Counted from the first letter of the stretch, positions 1 through 11,498 are shown. The stretch is 54,715 nucleotides of DNA from Chytriomyces cf. hyalinus JEL632 (GCA_025435555.1 JAIWWG010000148.1:1-54715); one strand, 5' to 3'. The notes: generated from the sequence alone by a model not told the origin. Made by a program: numbers and translations.

Positions 1-115
1 CAAGCCATCGATTTTTTAATTGTTTTGTTGTGATCATCGATCCAAGCACAATTGAGAAACTCATTTATTAGCATCGTTTGCAAAACAGCGACTTTTGATG
101 ATAGCCACAGGAATA

Positions 116-1475
116 CTAGTTGAACGAAGAATCCAGCCATTGATCGACACGTTCTCCTGTTCTCCTCACCAACTCGTTTGTATCAATCGAACTGTCCATC
201 CCACCCACCAACCCCAATGACGATGCTCCAATCTTTAGCACAGAGGCCTCATGCGAGGCGCAAGCTTTTTGAACTGCCAGTTGCGTGGCCATGAGTTCTG
301 ATCGAACAGTTTCCGATGAAATCGGATGCACTGTCTCGTAGCATGCGGTGGCGTGTGGTCCTAAAATCAACTCTCTTAACAGCTTTGTTTGTTCAAACAC
401 CTTTTGCGACAGTGGACTGCGTATGATCGTGAGTCTTCTTCTCATAGGCAAGACAACAACAAAAATCCTCACCCAAACTCCAAGTCACCCAAACACTCGA
501 CAGAAACGACTCGTACATTACTTTGAAACTCTGAAAATAGAGACTCCAGGTATACAGAATGCTCGTGGCCTTCGAGAACAATGTATTCGGGATCTTGCCG
601 CTGCGGGTGTTGCTTCTTGTACAGAAAGAGTTGGACTTGCAGGATCCGTTTCAGGAGTTGAATGTCGCTTTTTTGGGATCGGCCTTGAAGAGCTGTAGTC
701 AAACTTGGAACTGGGGGTTTGTGAGTATGGCTCAGTGGTTTGCACAAGTTGACCAAGTTGACCAAGGGTAAAAAGAAAGAAAGAATACAAACGGGGAAAG
801 CGGGCCAGCGCACGCAACGCAGTCAAAGTGCAATTCAAATAAATGCTGCAAGCATATCGAAACGAGTCATTTGCGAGATGCGTTTCGCGTTCTTTTTTCG
901 TTGCGAACCATTTCAAAAGTGTTGCGAACTGCGTTTCTTGAAACGACGCGTTTTTTGCAACTTTTGATCTAGGTTCGAGGGATTCAATGGATTCGATTGA
1001 TTCGAGAGATGGAACAAAGTAGTTGTGTTTGTTTTCGAAATCTAAAATACGGTTTGTTGTAGGATATGCTTGAGTTTTCGTGAATATTGTGTAAACTCAC
1101 ACTTGCGGAGAACATGGGTTCCTGAGTACGGCACCCCTGTAATCACGACCAGCTTCGGAATCCGGATCGACGCAATCGATGGATTGGATGTGAGCACGTC
1201 CATCAAAACGAGCCTGAGAGTGACAGGTTGACTTTTGGCCCACAAATCACAACCCAAGAAGCACAAACAAACCTTCTTCCCAAATCCCGCGTCACGCAAT
1301 CAAGAAGAAACGCACGAAACACACCAAGACAAAGCGCACCCGTTGAATCATCTCTCCGCCAAGCATCTTGCAACGCTGCGTAGAGTGGATCAATGAAATC
1401 GGATCGGGACTTTTCGCCAGATGCGCCGTCTTCGTTGAGATTGTCGAGTTGCGTGAGGGCCATAGCGCGTGACAT
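116..1475 (-). CDS. Unrecognised spliced protein-coding gene
   Basis: I do not recognise this protein. The first exon starts at ATG 1475 (MSRAMALTQLDNL) and runs to a donor near 1275. A clear join follows to an exon with a hydrophobic strand pattern (IRIPKLVVITGVPYSGTH), giving one continuous frame through about 1113. Further downstream, about 500-660 encodes a plausible stretch including DPEYIVLEGHEHSVYLESL. The last exon, about 420-116, reads LLRELILGPHATACYETV and ends RVDQWLDSSFN before the stop. The exon joins between about 1100 and 420 are not resolved, because two frames stay open there. A single gene is inferred from colinear strand and spacing; it could be two. No catalytic motif was identified. 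Confidence 0.45.
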
Positions 1476-1601
1476 TACGAGTTCCTATTTTTGTGGGTGT
1501 TGGTTGAATGTACGTTCGAGACAAGCATGCTGTGGGTGGATACCGGCGCTGGAACAGAAGTCCACGAGAGCTGCAAGAGTTCTGTTTGTGTTGAGCATTG
1601 G

Positions 1602-2449
1602 TTAAGACTCAGAGTGAGTCAGACTGTGAGAGTACCGCTTGTGATCTGCCACGCGTATACGCGATGGTACAGCGGCAGAAGCAGCGTCTTGCGCAGAGAA
1701 GCGACCGCCAGCACGGACACCAGAAGCAGCAGCAGCGACACCAGAGCGAGAGGGACCAGCAGCATGAAAGCAAATAAAATAAAATAAAATAAATAAGTTA
1801 ACCCATAAAGTAAATAAATCCTCAAAAAAGGGGTGTTGTCGAGATGAAACCCCCCCCCCCCACCCCCCCACAGCAGCGAACCAACAAGCGCAAGGCCCTG
1901 TTGCTCATTTCGAACGCGCAAACATCCTACATGTTTTCCGCAGAGAACAACCCTTTCGACGGCTTTTTGCGAGATCGGAAGCGTGGATTCACGACTCATG
2001 AGCAAACTTTCGAAAAGTTGCCAACATCGAAATCGGGGAACACCCGTAAAGATAGTTTAAACGGAATATGTTTAATAACTTCTGAAAGCGAGATAATTGC
2101 TGACACCAAAAACCGCGTTGGCTGCGAGCTTAATCCTTGTCAGTGTCAACAAATCGAAACGAGACACTGCACAAACGCAGTCCCCCAAAACAGGAATTAT
2201 CAAAAAGCCCCCAAGGTTTCTTGAACAGCCCAAATCGTGCCTTCTTTTGGAAAACACCCAGATGAAGAGCGGAATGTCGACCCAGGATGACCATAGAACG
2301 AGGATAGAAGCCACAGGTGGAACACCCATTGCTGCAGCAGTCAGCAGCATGAGCATCAAAAGGTGTTCGCAGCTGTTGCGCCTGAAATAAATCGGTTGGA
2401 ATTTGTTTCCAAAAACTGTTTCAAAAGAAAAAGTCTCCAACAAAAGCAT
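1602..2449 (-). CDS. Possible exons of a multi-pass membrane protein
   Basis: Two minus-strand blocks have strong membrane character. One, about 2380-2240, reads LLMLMLLTAAAMGVPPVAS followed by a second hydrophobic stretch. The other, about 1800-1619, reads MLLVPLALVSLLLLLVSVL, ends LLPLYHRVYAWQITSGTLTV and then stops. An acceptor-like tttatttcag precedes the first block. Between them lie a poly-C tract (about 1848-1869) and an AAAAT microsatellite (about 1766-1796), which fit intronic sequence. The arrangement resembles the C-terminal membrane region of fungal GPI inositol-deacylases, but no catalytic region is present and I would not name it. The start is unknown. This may be a truncated gene. 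Confidence 0.3.
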
Positions 2450-2990
2450 GGAAGGAGTTCAGACCAAACTAGCGGAGATGGCTGTCATTATCAGAGAAAT
2501 TCGAAAGGAAATCGCTGAGGGAATCATCAACCTCGACAAGGCGGCAGAGGAGAGGCAGGCAGACCTCATCAAGTACTACCGCAACCAGATACAATGCAAT
2601 CTTCAAAGGAAGAGGGACATGCAAAAGCACCTCGAAATGGCTCTCGATACGGAGCGGGAGAAGGCGCGCAAAGAGTTGAGGGAGCGCAAAGAGTTGGAGC
2701 GGGAGAAGGTGCGCAAAGAGTCGGAGGAGGCGTGGGAGCGCAAAGAGTTGGAGCGGGAGAGAGCCCGCGCCTCAGATAGTGAGGGTTCTACTTGTTTAAC
2801 CTGCATGAAACATTGTTGCTTATTCTCTCTTCCAGATTTCTCGCTGCTGCAGTACTTCTTCCTTCAGCCGTCACCTGCATCATCCATGAAGAAGGATTCT
2901 GCCAAAGCATCTTCTCGGTACGGGAAGGTGTCCCTCACAACCAGATGCAGATGGGCAGCAGCAGCAGCTGGGCTTGTCCCTCCCTGCTGA
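2448..2990 (+). CDS. Small charged coiled-coil protein, copy A
   Basis: This is a two-exon gene of about 161 residues. The first ATG in frame (2448) starts MEGVQTKLAEMAVIIREI. Exon 1 ends at 2778 (donor GTGAGG) and exon 2 runs from 2836 to the stop at 2990, with phases agreeing. Residues 1-100 are almost entirely helical and charged. They contain imperfect ERKELEREK-type repeats, probably a long single coiled coil. Exon 2 adds FSLLQYFFLQPSP and an alanine run. The same two-exon layout, with the intron at the same place, recurs in decayed form at about 3385-4040. No known family was recognised, and the nearby mitochondrial carrier copies suggest the two were duplicated together. Confidence 0.5.
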   Translation: MEGVQTKLAEMAVIIREIRKEIAEGIINLDKAAEERQADLIKYYRNQIQCNLQRKRDMQKHLEMALDTEREKARKELRERKELEREKVRKESEEAWERKELERERARASDSEGSTCLTCMKHCCLFSLPDFSLLQYFFLQPSPASSMKKDSAKASSRYGKVSLTTRCRWAAAAAGLVPPC

Positions 2991-3384
2991 AACCGGCCTC
3001 CGGAAGCGTCTCTCGAAGTCAGCCGAAGTTCCAGAGTAGATGGCGGATTTGAAGATAGAGCAGTTGAAAAATAGATGCATTCGACTTATTCGCGACATCT
3101 TTGCACCAACAAACAACGAACTTTGCGCGCACCTTTTCGAGACTGGATACGTTTTATTTTCGAGTGTTTTTGAATCGCATAATGGATTTCAGAGCCATCC
3201 ACACAACGTGTGGAAATGGCGGCAAGATGTCGGTGGATACCTAATTCACATGACATGTGCGGTCTTTGGCACAAGATCTATAATTCGGTTGAGGTCAAAG
3301 CAACTTGATGCCGTATTTTGTTTGAAAACGCTGCTCGCACTCCTCCGAACAGGCAGTGCTGGGCGATGAGGCAAAGCGTTTGAG

Positions 3385-4041
3385 AATTGGAATTTGTTTC
3401 CAAAATTGTTTCAAAGAATGTCGCTGAGATCAGACCGAATTTTCAAAGATTGTCACCACCATCGAAGAAGCACAGAAGCAAGTCAGTGAGATTATCAGCG
3501 TGTTTAATACGGCGGCAGGCGAGGGGCAGGTGGAACCTCGCCCAGCTCGGCACCAACCTGATGGCGAAGCATTCTTCAAAGGGAGAGAGACCTCTGGAAT
3601 AGGCGGGAATACCTCGAAAAGGTGTGTGATGCGGAGCAGGAGAGGATGCGGAAAAAGTTGGAGCTTGAGAGGCTCCGCAAAGAGTTGGAGGAAGAGAGGG
3701 CACGCAAAGAGTAGGAGCAAGAGAGGTTGCGCAAAGAGTCGGAGCCGCCAACTCCAAATGGTGAGCATTCTCTCAGTTGGACATGATGGTGTTGATTAAC
3801 ACAAGCTGTGTCTATTCCAGTCTTCTCGCTGCTGCAGTACTTCTTTCCTCAGTCGGCACCCACGTCATCCAGGAAGAAGGGTCCTGTCACAGTAACTTCA
3901 CAAAGTGCTGGTACGGAAGGATGTCGCGCTGAATCAGATGCAGATGGGCAGCAGGAGCAGGACTTATCACTCCCCGCTGGAAGCGGCCTCCGGAAGCGTT
4001 TCTTGAATTCAGCCGAAGTACGGAGTACATTCTGGCTTTGA
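3385..4041 (+). pseudogene. Decayed coiled-coil gene, copy B
   Basis: This is the second copy of the coiled-coil gene. The region around 3600-3750 keeps GAG/CGC-rich coiled-coil codons, but in-frame stops (for example TAG near 3713) break the frame. Exon 2 (from about 3821) still reads FSLLQYFFPQSAPTSS, matching copy A. The frame then continues into a different tail ending SAEVRSTFWL. A functional version using other exons cannot be excluded. The carrier pseudogene converges on it immediately downstream. Confidence 0.5.
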
Positions 4042-4128
4042 AGGTATTGCCATGGAACCGGTGCTTGCAGATGAAGGGAAGTTGAAAATAAAAGCATTCT
4101 ATTTTATTCGGATCATGATCTGGAGACC

Positions 4129-4975
4129 CTAAAACAGCTTCTTCAGTATTTCGTACGTCAAGAAAATGACAGCGCTCGAGACACCCGAACGAGCAATCGT
4201 GATGGCTGATCCCGTGTAGAAGCCCATCATTCCCTACTTCTTCCAAATACCCTCAGCCGCAGACAAAGATCCAAGCTTCGATGAGCACACCATTGTCAGC
4301 AGTTTGCATCCTTGTTTTGACAACATCCGCCGGGAAAACACACTCAACCAGCCTTTCCTGAAATCGCACCAGTTCCAACGAGTTCGAGCTTAATTCGTCG
4401 TTCAATGCCCGCGTGCTCGTCTACGCCAAATCAATCTCCAGTCCCAATTCTTTCGCGCTAAAAAGGTTGCTGAGTGACCGCGGAACAGGCCTCGGATTCC
4501 CTCTGTTTTTATTGTGTGGCGGATAACGTCCAACGAGCCCGAGAGCCCGCGAGGTTTGTTGGAAATTGGTACAGTGCGATTGTCGAGAATGCGTTACTTG
4601 GAATTTGCGGTGCTGGTAATGAGGATGATGCTGGTGATGACGCTGTTGCTGCCAAATGAAGCTTGATGGCGGATATGGAAATGGCAGGTGATCGGAAACC
4701 AAATTGGCAGATGAAACACTGCTGGCTACAGAGATTCGCTTTGAGACAACTGGAACAGCCAGGACCCTCCTGGCGAATAATCGTCTTGCAGTATTCGATT
4801 TTGCCGATGGACTGAGGAGACGAGCGTGGGTTCGTGATAGCCTGCGTTTGCATGACTGTCTTGGCAGAGTCGGCAGGATGTTTGATCCACTTGGAGGCCA
4901 CACTCGCAATCTGCCGTGCATGTCAGAAGTGCGTGCAAACCAGCAAGGAAGGATGTAAAGCGTGAGTCCATTTTC
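4129..4975 (-). pseudogene. Mitochondrial carrier pseudogene (Ort1-like paralogue)
   Basis: The minus strand retains fragments of all three carrier repeats in different frames. The first is a degraded Px[DE]xx[KR] region, HPADSAKTVMQTQ, followed by GKIEYCKTIIRQEG. The middle repeat keeps TIKTEGIRGLFRGHSATF. The last repeat keeps ADVVKTRMQT, then, after a frame change, GFYTGSAITIARS and FLTYEILKKLF before the stop. An in-frame TAG sits just before the GMMGFYTG block, where carriers normally have an acidic residue. Signature 1 has a serine after the aspartate. The intact relative is at 8033-9256. The gene is therefore dead, though its layout is still recognisable. Confidence 0.75.
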
Positions 4976-4995
4976 TCTTTTGCTCAGAAACAGAA

Positions 4996-6300
4996 ATGTC
5001 CATGTTTATTCGGTCCTTCCACAGCAGCTCTCGGCTTCAGACGCGGCAACCGACTCTGTACGTGCGAGTCACGAACCGTCAGACAGTGCGAGTGGAGAGC
5101 AAGGCAAAGAAGCTTCTTGCGAAGGGCGCCACAAACAACGCTCCAAACAAGTCGAATACCCTCGCCTCACATGTCCGCCGCATCCAGCACAAGGCCCACC
5201 GGGACCGTGTGTCTGCCCTAGTTTCATCATGTGCAATCTCGGTGCCGTCTCTGGATCCATCTTCTGATCGTGCCGCTGATTTCTCGAAACCTCTCGTTTC
5301 TCCGTTTCTTGCTTCCCACTCCACACGCTCTCCTCGTGCGATTCCAGATAGTGCCAGGCACAATGTGGTGAATGCGGTGGCTGCTGCTCGTGCGTTTGCA
5401 AAGGACAGCTCTGACGCGACAACAGCCTCAGTCGCGGACACGGACAACAGTCCTTCTTCGAAAACTTCCACTAGCATTCGATCATTCAGGCGCACAACCA
5501 TTGCAGGTGCTGCCCCAGTTACACTAGCCCTTGCGCCAACTGCGGTGGGTATTGCCCCGGAGACTGTCGACGCGATCACAGCAGCTGCGTCGAAACTATC
5601 ACTCAATGAATCAGAGACTTCAGTTCCAGGGTATGTACGTGACTTATATGGTTAAAATACACCAGTTCTAACAGCACACGCGATTCGAAACCAGATTCGC
5701 TTACGGTATCACTGCAGCAGAAGCTAAAATCGTTCTCCTGGACGCACCCATTCACCTGTCTGCCCTTGCTGCAAAATCCGGCAAAAACGACGCCTACGAC
5801 GCATCAGCATCCGCGCTTCCATCTTCAATGAAACCGCTCGCACCCACTGCAGCCACATCGACTGCATCCACCGCCGCCACAAAAAACCTGGAACCCGCCG
5901 AAATGGCCGAACTCGTGCGCCGACAAATCACACTCGAAAATGCTTCGCGCAAAGAAATTACGAAATTCAACGTTGCGCGAATGCTGCAATTGTTTGGACG
6001 CTCGCAGTTTGATACAGGCAGTTCTGAGGCTCAAGCGGCAGTGTTGACTGTGAAAGTGAATGCCATGCGTGAGCATTTGGAGGTTTTCAGGAAGGATATG
6101 AGTACAAAGAGGAGGTTGCAAGCTGTTTTGGCAAAGCGGGCAACAGTTTTGAAGTATTTGAGGAGAAAGGTGTGCACATCTTTTGTTTTTATTACACGAT
6201 GCGCGTTTGGCTTACATGGCTTTTTGTATTGCAGAACCTTGCAAAGTTTGTTGTTACTTGTCGTGCTCTGGGGATTGAACCTGAAACAATCACCGCATAA
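4996..6300 (+). CDS. Mitochondrial small-subunit ribosomal protein uS15m
   Basis: This is a nuclear gene for the mitochondrial ribosome's S15 protein, which binds small-subunit rRNA. It has three exons, 4996-5630, 5695-6169 and 6235-6300, with agreeing phases, giving about 391 residues. The N-terminus (MSMFIRSFHSSSRLQTR) is basic, serine-rich and lacks acids, as expected for a matrix-targeting peptide. The S15 core lies in exons 2 and 3: FGRSQFDTGSSEAQAAVLT, then HLEVFRKDMSTKRRL and a KRATVLKYLRRK-type stretch, ending LGIEPETITA. The protein is much longer than bacterial S15 (about 89 residues) because of a long alanine/serine-rich N-terminal extension, as in other fungal homologues such as yeast Mrps28. 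The intron 1 acceptor is inferred. Confidence 0.92.
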
Positions 6301-8032
6301 TGTGGAATGTGGGATTGTGAAGGGGGAGATGAATGAGATGAGTCGAATGAAATGGTTGGGATGAGCTCAAGGATATGAGTGGATAATAACTAAATCAAGA
6401 GTGGTGCTGTCTGCCACAGTTGCTGAGATGCTTGTTGATGGTGCTGATTTCAGATGTTCATTCAAGTCAAATCTAACTCTAATCTGACAAACACTCATCC
6501 CTGCGTAACATTGTGATTAGATTAGGCTAAACTCAATGAACTATACTAACTGCTCTGAAAAGAGGACCACTAGGGCTGTCCCACACCTTGGAAAAAAATC
6601 TGTTCCCACAACGGGTGTGGGAAGATGCAAATTTGGTGGTGAAACTCACTACAAAGTTGGCTTTCCCTTCGTTTGTTAAGGCAAGCAGCAAAGGTTTGAA
6701 AAGGGTGTATTGAAAGAGAAAGTGAATGAGCTAGTAACACACTTACTTGTTAGCTGATGGTAAGTTTGTTTTTGGTTCTGTCCAGCTCTGCTGGCCTTTG
6801 TTTTATAGGCGCACAGGTCCAAAATATAATGCATGAGACCACTCAGCTTGTTGTGCTCCACGTTAAACTTACAAAGGGGGAGAATACTCCTAAACAGCCT
6901 GATGTTGGAGGCTGGGGAAACCGCTGACCAAAGCAAGTGGGACACTCTGATGTGCATGTATAATTCAATGGATAGCTCAAGTCTGGCCAAGTCTCATGCA
7001 GTAAGATTTACACTACTTGCGACAATCTTTAGCTCTGAGCTGATCTTAAAGTCTTTAGGATGCTGGCATGGACATATAGCCAAGAGTTAGAGCTGGAGAG
7101 GATTGCCAAAATAGGAAGACAGAGCTTGAGAAGTCGCGACAGGCTAGAGGAGGTTGTACCTCAAGAGCTGGAGCCACCCGGCTTCAGCAGTGAGCATCCC
7201 CTTTGTGTAGATATGTATGAACCTGTCATTAAATTTTTCACAGTTCTTTTTTACCTGAGCGTTGTTATTATTTAGCTCCACCATCGTTCAGTTTTACTAC
7301 ATGGTAAAAAGTTGCCCAGATGGACTTCTTTCCATGTGCGCATACGCAAAGGTCTCCCTGACTTTCGGATGTGGAACCACAATATCGCTGGTGGCACCAT
7401 TCTGGAAGTCAATTATTGATTTCTTTATTAAGCACGGGCACAAGAGTGGAGTTGTGGTGGATGCAGGGATGGAGATGATGTAACAGCGCCGGTTGAAAGT
7501 GAAATAAAAGGAAACGAATTCGGGTATTGGTTTTCATTACCATGAAAAAAAATTGCAATAGGCAACCACCTATCAAGTGGGACTATCTGATACAGCTACA
7601 TACCAACACTACATCACATCTTTCAAACCCTCAAATAAAGGGGTTCACCCGTATCAAGTTTCAGATTGTAGTTAACAAATCCCACCAAGGTCTCACGCAG
7701 TAAGACTTCAACTGCATGCAACACTTTATGTCTCTGAGTTGATCTCCAGCAACAGCAGCCATGAGGTTGAACAAAACCTCCAGCGCAATTCCCCGGGCTG
7801 CTCAAACGTGTCTCTGCCTTCCAAAGGACAGACTTGCCAGTCGGCTCCATGACATCTGTTGGCAGCCTTATCCCAGAATAAAAGCAAGTTTGAAAAAAGG
7901 TTACAGTGATATTGGCTGATGTATTAACCAGCTGTGGAAGAAAAATAAGATATAGCACCCAGTTGATATGCTGAAGACTGAGAAAAAGAACAAAGGAGGA
8001 CCACAATAGAAAAAAGAAAAAGGGAAAAGGTT
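6301..8032. repeat. Relic-rich intergenic region with diverged direct repeats
   Basis: No convincing gene was found. Two diverged direct copies are visible: about 6930-7060 and about 7573-7755. Both contain an aagtgggac..tctgat block and a later tctca.gcagtaaga..t block followed by ctctgag.tgatct. A charged open stretch at 7060-7190 (QELELERIAKIGRQSL), ending at a gtgagcatcc donor-like site, resembles the end of exon 1 of the coiled-coil genes at 2.4 and 3.4 kb. The following 7290-7480 may be its exon 2 in decayed form. The last 300 bases before the carrier gene look like its 3' flank. Confidence 0.4.
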
Positions 8033-9256
8033 TTACAATGGCAGATTTCGCTTCAACAGCTCATACGTCATGAAAATGACTCCACTTGTGGGCGCACTTC
8101 TGGCCACAGTGATTCCACATCCCCGATAAAATCCCTTGATTCCTTGGTTCACATAGATTTCTTTTGCAATGTCTGTAAAGCCAGCTTTCGATTTTGATCC
8201 AGCTTCCATAGTTTGCTGCCGCGATTTGATGACATCAGCCGGAAATAACGAAAAATTGAACATCTGCAATACGAATCTGTTAGCTTGCACAGATAACGAG
8301 CAGTGAATGTACAACAAGATACACACCATGCCTGCCAAAGCACCCGCACCCATCAAATGCCACGGAGTCAAATCGTCTTTGGAAGTCACCCCATTCCGCT
8401 CCATCATTCCTTTACATACCCATTCGTACGTTCCGAACCAAGCCGCACCACCTCCAGATTCTAATCGAGTTGCAGAGATTCAAGTTTCAGTGGACCCTCA
8501 TTCGTTAAACAAGGTGCCGGCGAAATTCCTCACCTCTCAAAAACGTTCCCAAGTGCCCTCGATAGAACCCAGCAACGCCTTCCTTCCGCAAAATATCTTT
8601 CAAGACATGCACAGGACCGTTATACGTCGGTCGAACCAGATCCGATCCTCCAGGAACATGCTTGTTCAACCCCTGCACCTGCAGTTTGCACTTCACCAGC
8701 TCGACGGGAGTCAAAACCATCGAAACAATTGCGCCAGAAAAAAATCCGCAAGTTGAGAGTTCGACAAGGCCGAGCGGCTGCGATGATGGAATTTGCCAAG
8801 TGTATCGGACAAAGGATTGGATTTGGTTGTAACAGAGAAAGAGTCCACTGTTTTCAATCATTGCTCCGACAAGCGGTGCACTGATTCCCTTCAGGAAAGT
8901 GGTTGTTTATGGTTTAGACGAGCGGAATGTTCGATGACGATTGAAATGCAAGCGTTATCTTTACCTTGTAAAGCCCCAGAAACCCTTCCGCCCGAATCGT
9001 CTTTATCAACACATCGACGGGCCCCGAGAAGGACGGCGCAAGCGAGGAGTTTGCAACGAGAGGCTGCGTCTGAAGACGGACTTTGATTGTGTCGAAAGGA
9101 AACTCGACAAACTGTCAAACGAGAGGGGAGTCAGTTGAACGCCAGTTGCCCCCAGGGTGTAAGCATCACCTTTCCCACGACTCCAGCAATGGATCCGTAG
9201 ATGAGGTCGGATGCGTAGCTGGTGGCGCTGGCCTGTCCGCTCTCGTCGCTTTTCAT
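8033..9256 (-). CDS. Mitochondrial ornithine/amino-acid carrier (Ort1/ARG13-like)
   Basis: This inner-membrane SLC25 carrier is probably the ornithine exporter of the arginine pathway. It has five exons on the minus strand (9256-9170, 9111-8965, 8888-8534, 8460-8327, 8263-8033) with consistent phases, giving 317 residues, the usual family length. All three signatures are present: [26 protein letters not shown] and [12 protein letters not shown]. Repeat ends read [33 protein letters not shown] and [13 protein letters not shown]. The ELVKCKLQV and FPADVIKS motifs and the [11 protein letters not shown] stretch closely match Ort1-type carriers. Substrate is inferred by family; related basic amino-acid carriers are possible. 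I chose the ATG at 9256 because the upstream frame lacks another ATG. A dead paralogue lies at 4129-4975. Confidence 0.92.
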
Positions 9257-9565
9257 GCAATGTTTGCGTGTGTTGGGGCGTGATTCGAATTCGGCCCAGG
9301 AAGAAAAAGACAAATTCGGTTTACTTAATGTATTTATTAAACAGAGGATATTAAGCTGTTTATTCCTGCAACTGCTTCTTCAGCGATTCGTGAAAAGGAG
9401 GCAAACTGTAAATACGCGTTACGAGAATGTAAATCAGCGTTCGAACGCACATCCATCCATACAAGCAACAAGAGGTTCTAATCCACACCAACCACAATGC
9501 GCCCGTCAACAATATGCAACTTGTTACAGCATACCCTCTCCATCAACAAATCTCGACACACTGTT

Positions 9566-11062
9566 TCATTCAAGAACATTTTCTCCCTTCATTTCCTGCG
9601 TGTGATCAAAAATGGTCTCCCACTCGGCGTCTCCTTTGTCAGAAGAAGCAAATTCAGAGGCAGACGGTGCGTGCTCCACCTCAGCTGACGCGCCATGCAA
9701 ACTCACAGAATCTTCACTCAATGAAGAATTCTCCAACTTCAACACTGATGTCACAATCTGCACACCCTCATCCTCTCGCAAGCTTCTCCCCCCCCTTGAA
9801 ACACTGCCACGTACAGAAGACGAGGACACCCACGACCCGCTTCTTGATAACCGCTCTGCCGCATGCTTCGCCTCACCAACAGCCATACTCCCAAACAAGC
9901 CGCGCAGCTCTTCTAAATGACCCTCCAAACTCTCGATCCGCATACGCTGCTCCTCTTTTTCGGCGTTTAAATTGCGGACTTCGTGTTCAAGCAGTATCAC
10001 GGTGGATGTTTCGTGTTGAGCACGTGCGAGGAGTGATTCGAGGTGTGTAGTGAGCGCAGATTCGTTGCGGGAGCGGCGGTCAATCTCTTTTGTCATTGCT
10101 GCGACGGAATCGCGGAGGAGGGCGTTGCTGTGTTCGAGGGAACGGATATGGGATTCCGAGAGCTCGGCATACGAGGCATGCGTGGGATTTTGCGTGGGCG
10201 CGGGGGCAACAAGCGCTTTTCCAGCGTTCATGGATGCCGGTGGTGGTATGGCATGGTATCTTTGAACTTCGGCTCTGTTTAAATCGGGTGGGTGAAGGAG
10301 TTTTATCATGCATCAAAACGCTTCACCTCAAAGCCACAACTTCGCTGGCAAGTTCATCCACACCCACACTCCCAGACTGTTGCGGCTTGCTGGCTGAAGA
10401 GGAGGAAGCCGGTCTCTTCGCGCCTTGCTTTTCAAGATAGTTTCGCAAATCAGGAAGCCTCACAGTCGCCACATGGAGCGCAATGGCAGCGGCGGCTGCG
10501 ATCAGTGCGACGTTAGCAGCGGCTGGAAGTGCTTTGCCAGCATTCGAAACGGCAGCTTTCAACGTCGCAATCAATGTTTTCCAACTGGTTATGATGAAGA
10601 AAAGGTGTCATGATCGGCATCAGCGTATCTTAAAATAGATCAACATACGCGTCAAGAGCAAGAGACGGTGAGTTGTACAGAGGAAGCTGTAGCTGCTGGT
10701 TGGAAGCACGCGTAAACACCGACTGTGCCAGCCACCCAACCGACACAGAGGCTGGGGCCAGGACAATGACCTCTGTTTGTGCCATATCGGCAGCCAAGGA
10801 GGCTGCTGCTCTGACAGACTGTCAGAGCAGCAGCAACGAGTGGTGTTGGCTGGGTGATCAGAAACATACAATCCGGACAACAAGAAGAGTGTACCTCGGC
10901 CACCGCAGCGGATTCACGAGAGCCCATGGCAAGGACCGATGCAATTGCGTCGAGGGCAGCAGCCTGTGCTGCAATGAATCGATGTGGGGCGTCAGCCATG
11001 AGCATCTGGGGTGGAGCTGACACGCGCTGGATGGCGGAGAGAAGGGAGCCTGTGAATGCCAT
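9566..11062 (-). CDS. Membrane-anchored coiled-coil protein, unrecognised
   Basis: Four minus-strand exons (11062-10895, 10818-10649, 10584-10327, 10274-9566) join in frame to give about 434 residues. The N-terminal third is alanine-rich. One hydrophobic segment (NVALIAAAAAIALHVA, about residue 130) could span a membrane. It is followed by a serine-rich linker and a heptad-like region with HIRSLEHSNALLRDSVAAM, later VILLEHEVRNLNAEKEEQR and LEGHLEELRGL, which predict coiled coil. The tail is acidic and serine-rich (ending EMKGENVLE). One transmembrane span followed by a coiled coil recalls Pex14 or MICOS-type organisation, but no diagnostic N-terminal domain is visible, so I leave it unnamed. 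The splice sites use GTACAC, GTATGT and GTGAAG donors. Confidence 0.6.
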
Positions 11063-11498
11063 TTGTGATGGATGCGTTTCTTCAGTGTTTAGAGATTCTT
11101 ATATCTTGGAAGGTGGGTGTGGTTGTTGGGTGTCTTGTTTGGAATTTGCTGCCAACGTGGTTCGAAAAAAGAAGCGAACAAAAATCGCGTTTTACAGCGT
11201 CAGAGATTGCAGAGCGTCTTCCTGGCAAAGGAGCCTGAGATCTACTCCCAGTTATGATAAACAGCATCACTCCCATTTACGATATATAACATTGCTTTGC
11301 TTGGCGTGCAGTCCGTGGGATGTGTCTGATAAGCTCACTGACTTGATCTCAAATCCACATGTCCGATATCTCAAATCTACGTGTCCGATCAGGGCAATAT
11401 GGGTAGCAGAGCAGTTAGTGGACAAGAATGAGAGAGAGACGGAAGATGACACGCTCTGGCGGAGCATTCCCCAGCAAAAAAAAGTGACAAATCCAAAA

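Larger units (their letters stand above)
2395..4110 (+). repeat. Diverged tandem duplication of the coiled-coil gene unit
   Basis: Unit A (about 2395-3085) and unit B (about 3385-4110) share the leader ttggaatttgtttccaaaa, the repeated glutamate/arginine coiled-coil core, an intron start (gtgag), the exon-2 start (ctcgctgctgcagtacttc) and a 3' block (gcctccggaagcgt). Many substitutions separate them, so the duplication is old. Unit A keeps an open spliced frame; unit B is interrupted. The 300 bases between the units (3085-3385) hold nothing I can identify. Confidence 0.7.

Noticed and set aside
1766-1869. AAAAT microsatellite and poly-C tract as a functional element or CRISPR-like repeat
   Set aside because: They are simple low-complexity repeats without spacers or conserved units, and no CRISPR is expected in a eukaryotic nuclear genome.
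9514-10050. 178-codon plus-strand frame
   Set aside because: It is antisense to the last exon of the minus-strand coiled-coil gene, which has consistent splice phases across four exons.
10854-11498. Upstream part of a long plus-strand open frame (337 codons) leading into the methyltransferase-like gene
   Set aside because: It lies antisense to the first exons of the minus-strand coiled-coil gene, has no family character, and a good ATG for the real gene occurs at 11499.
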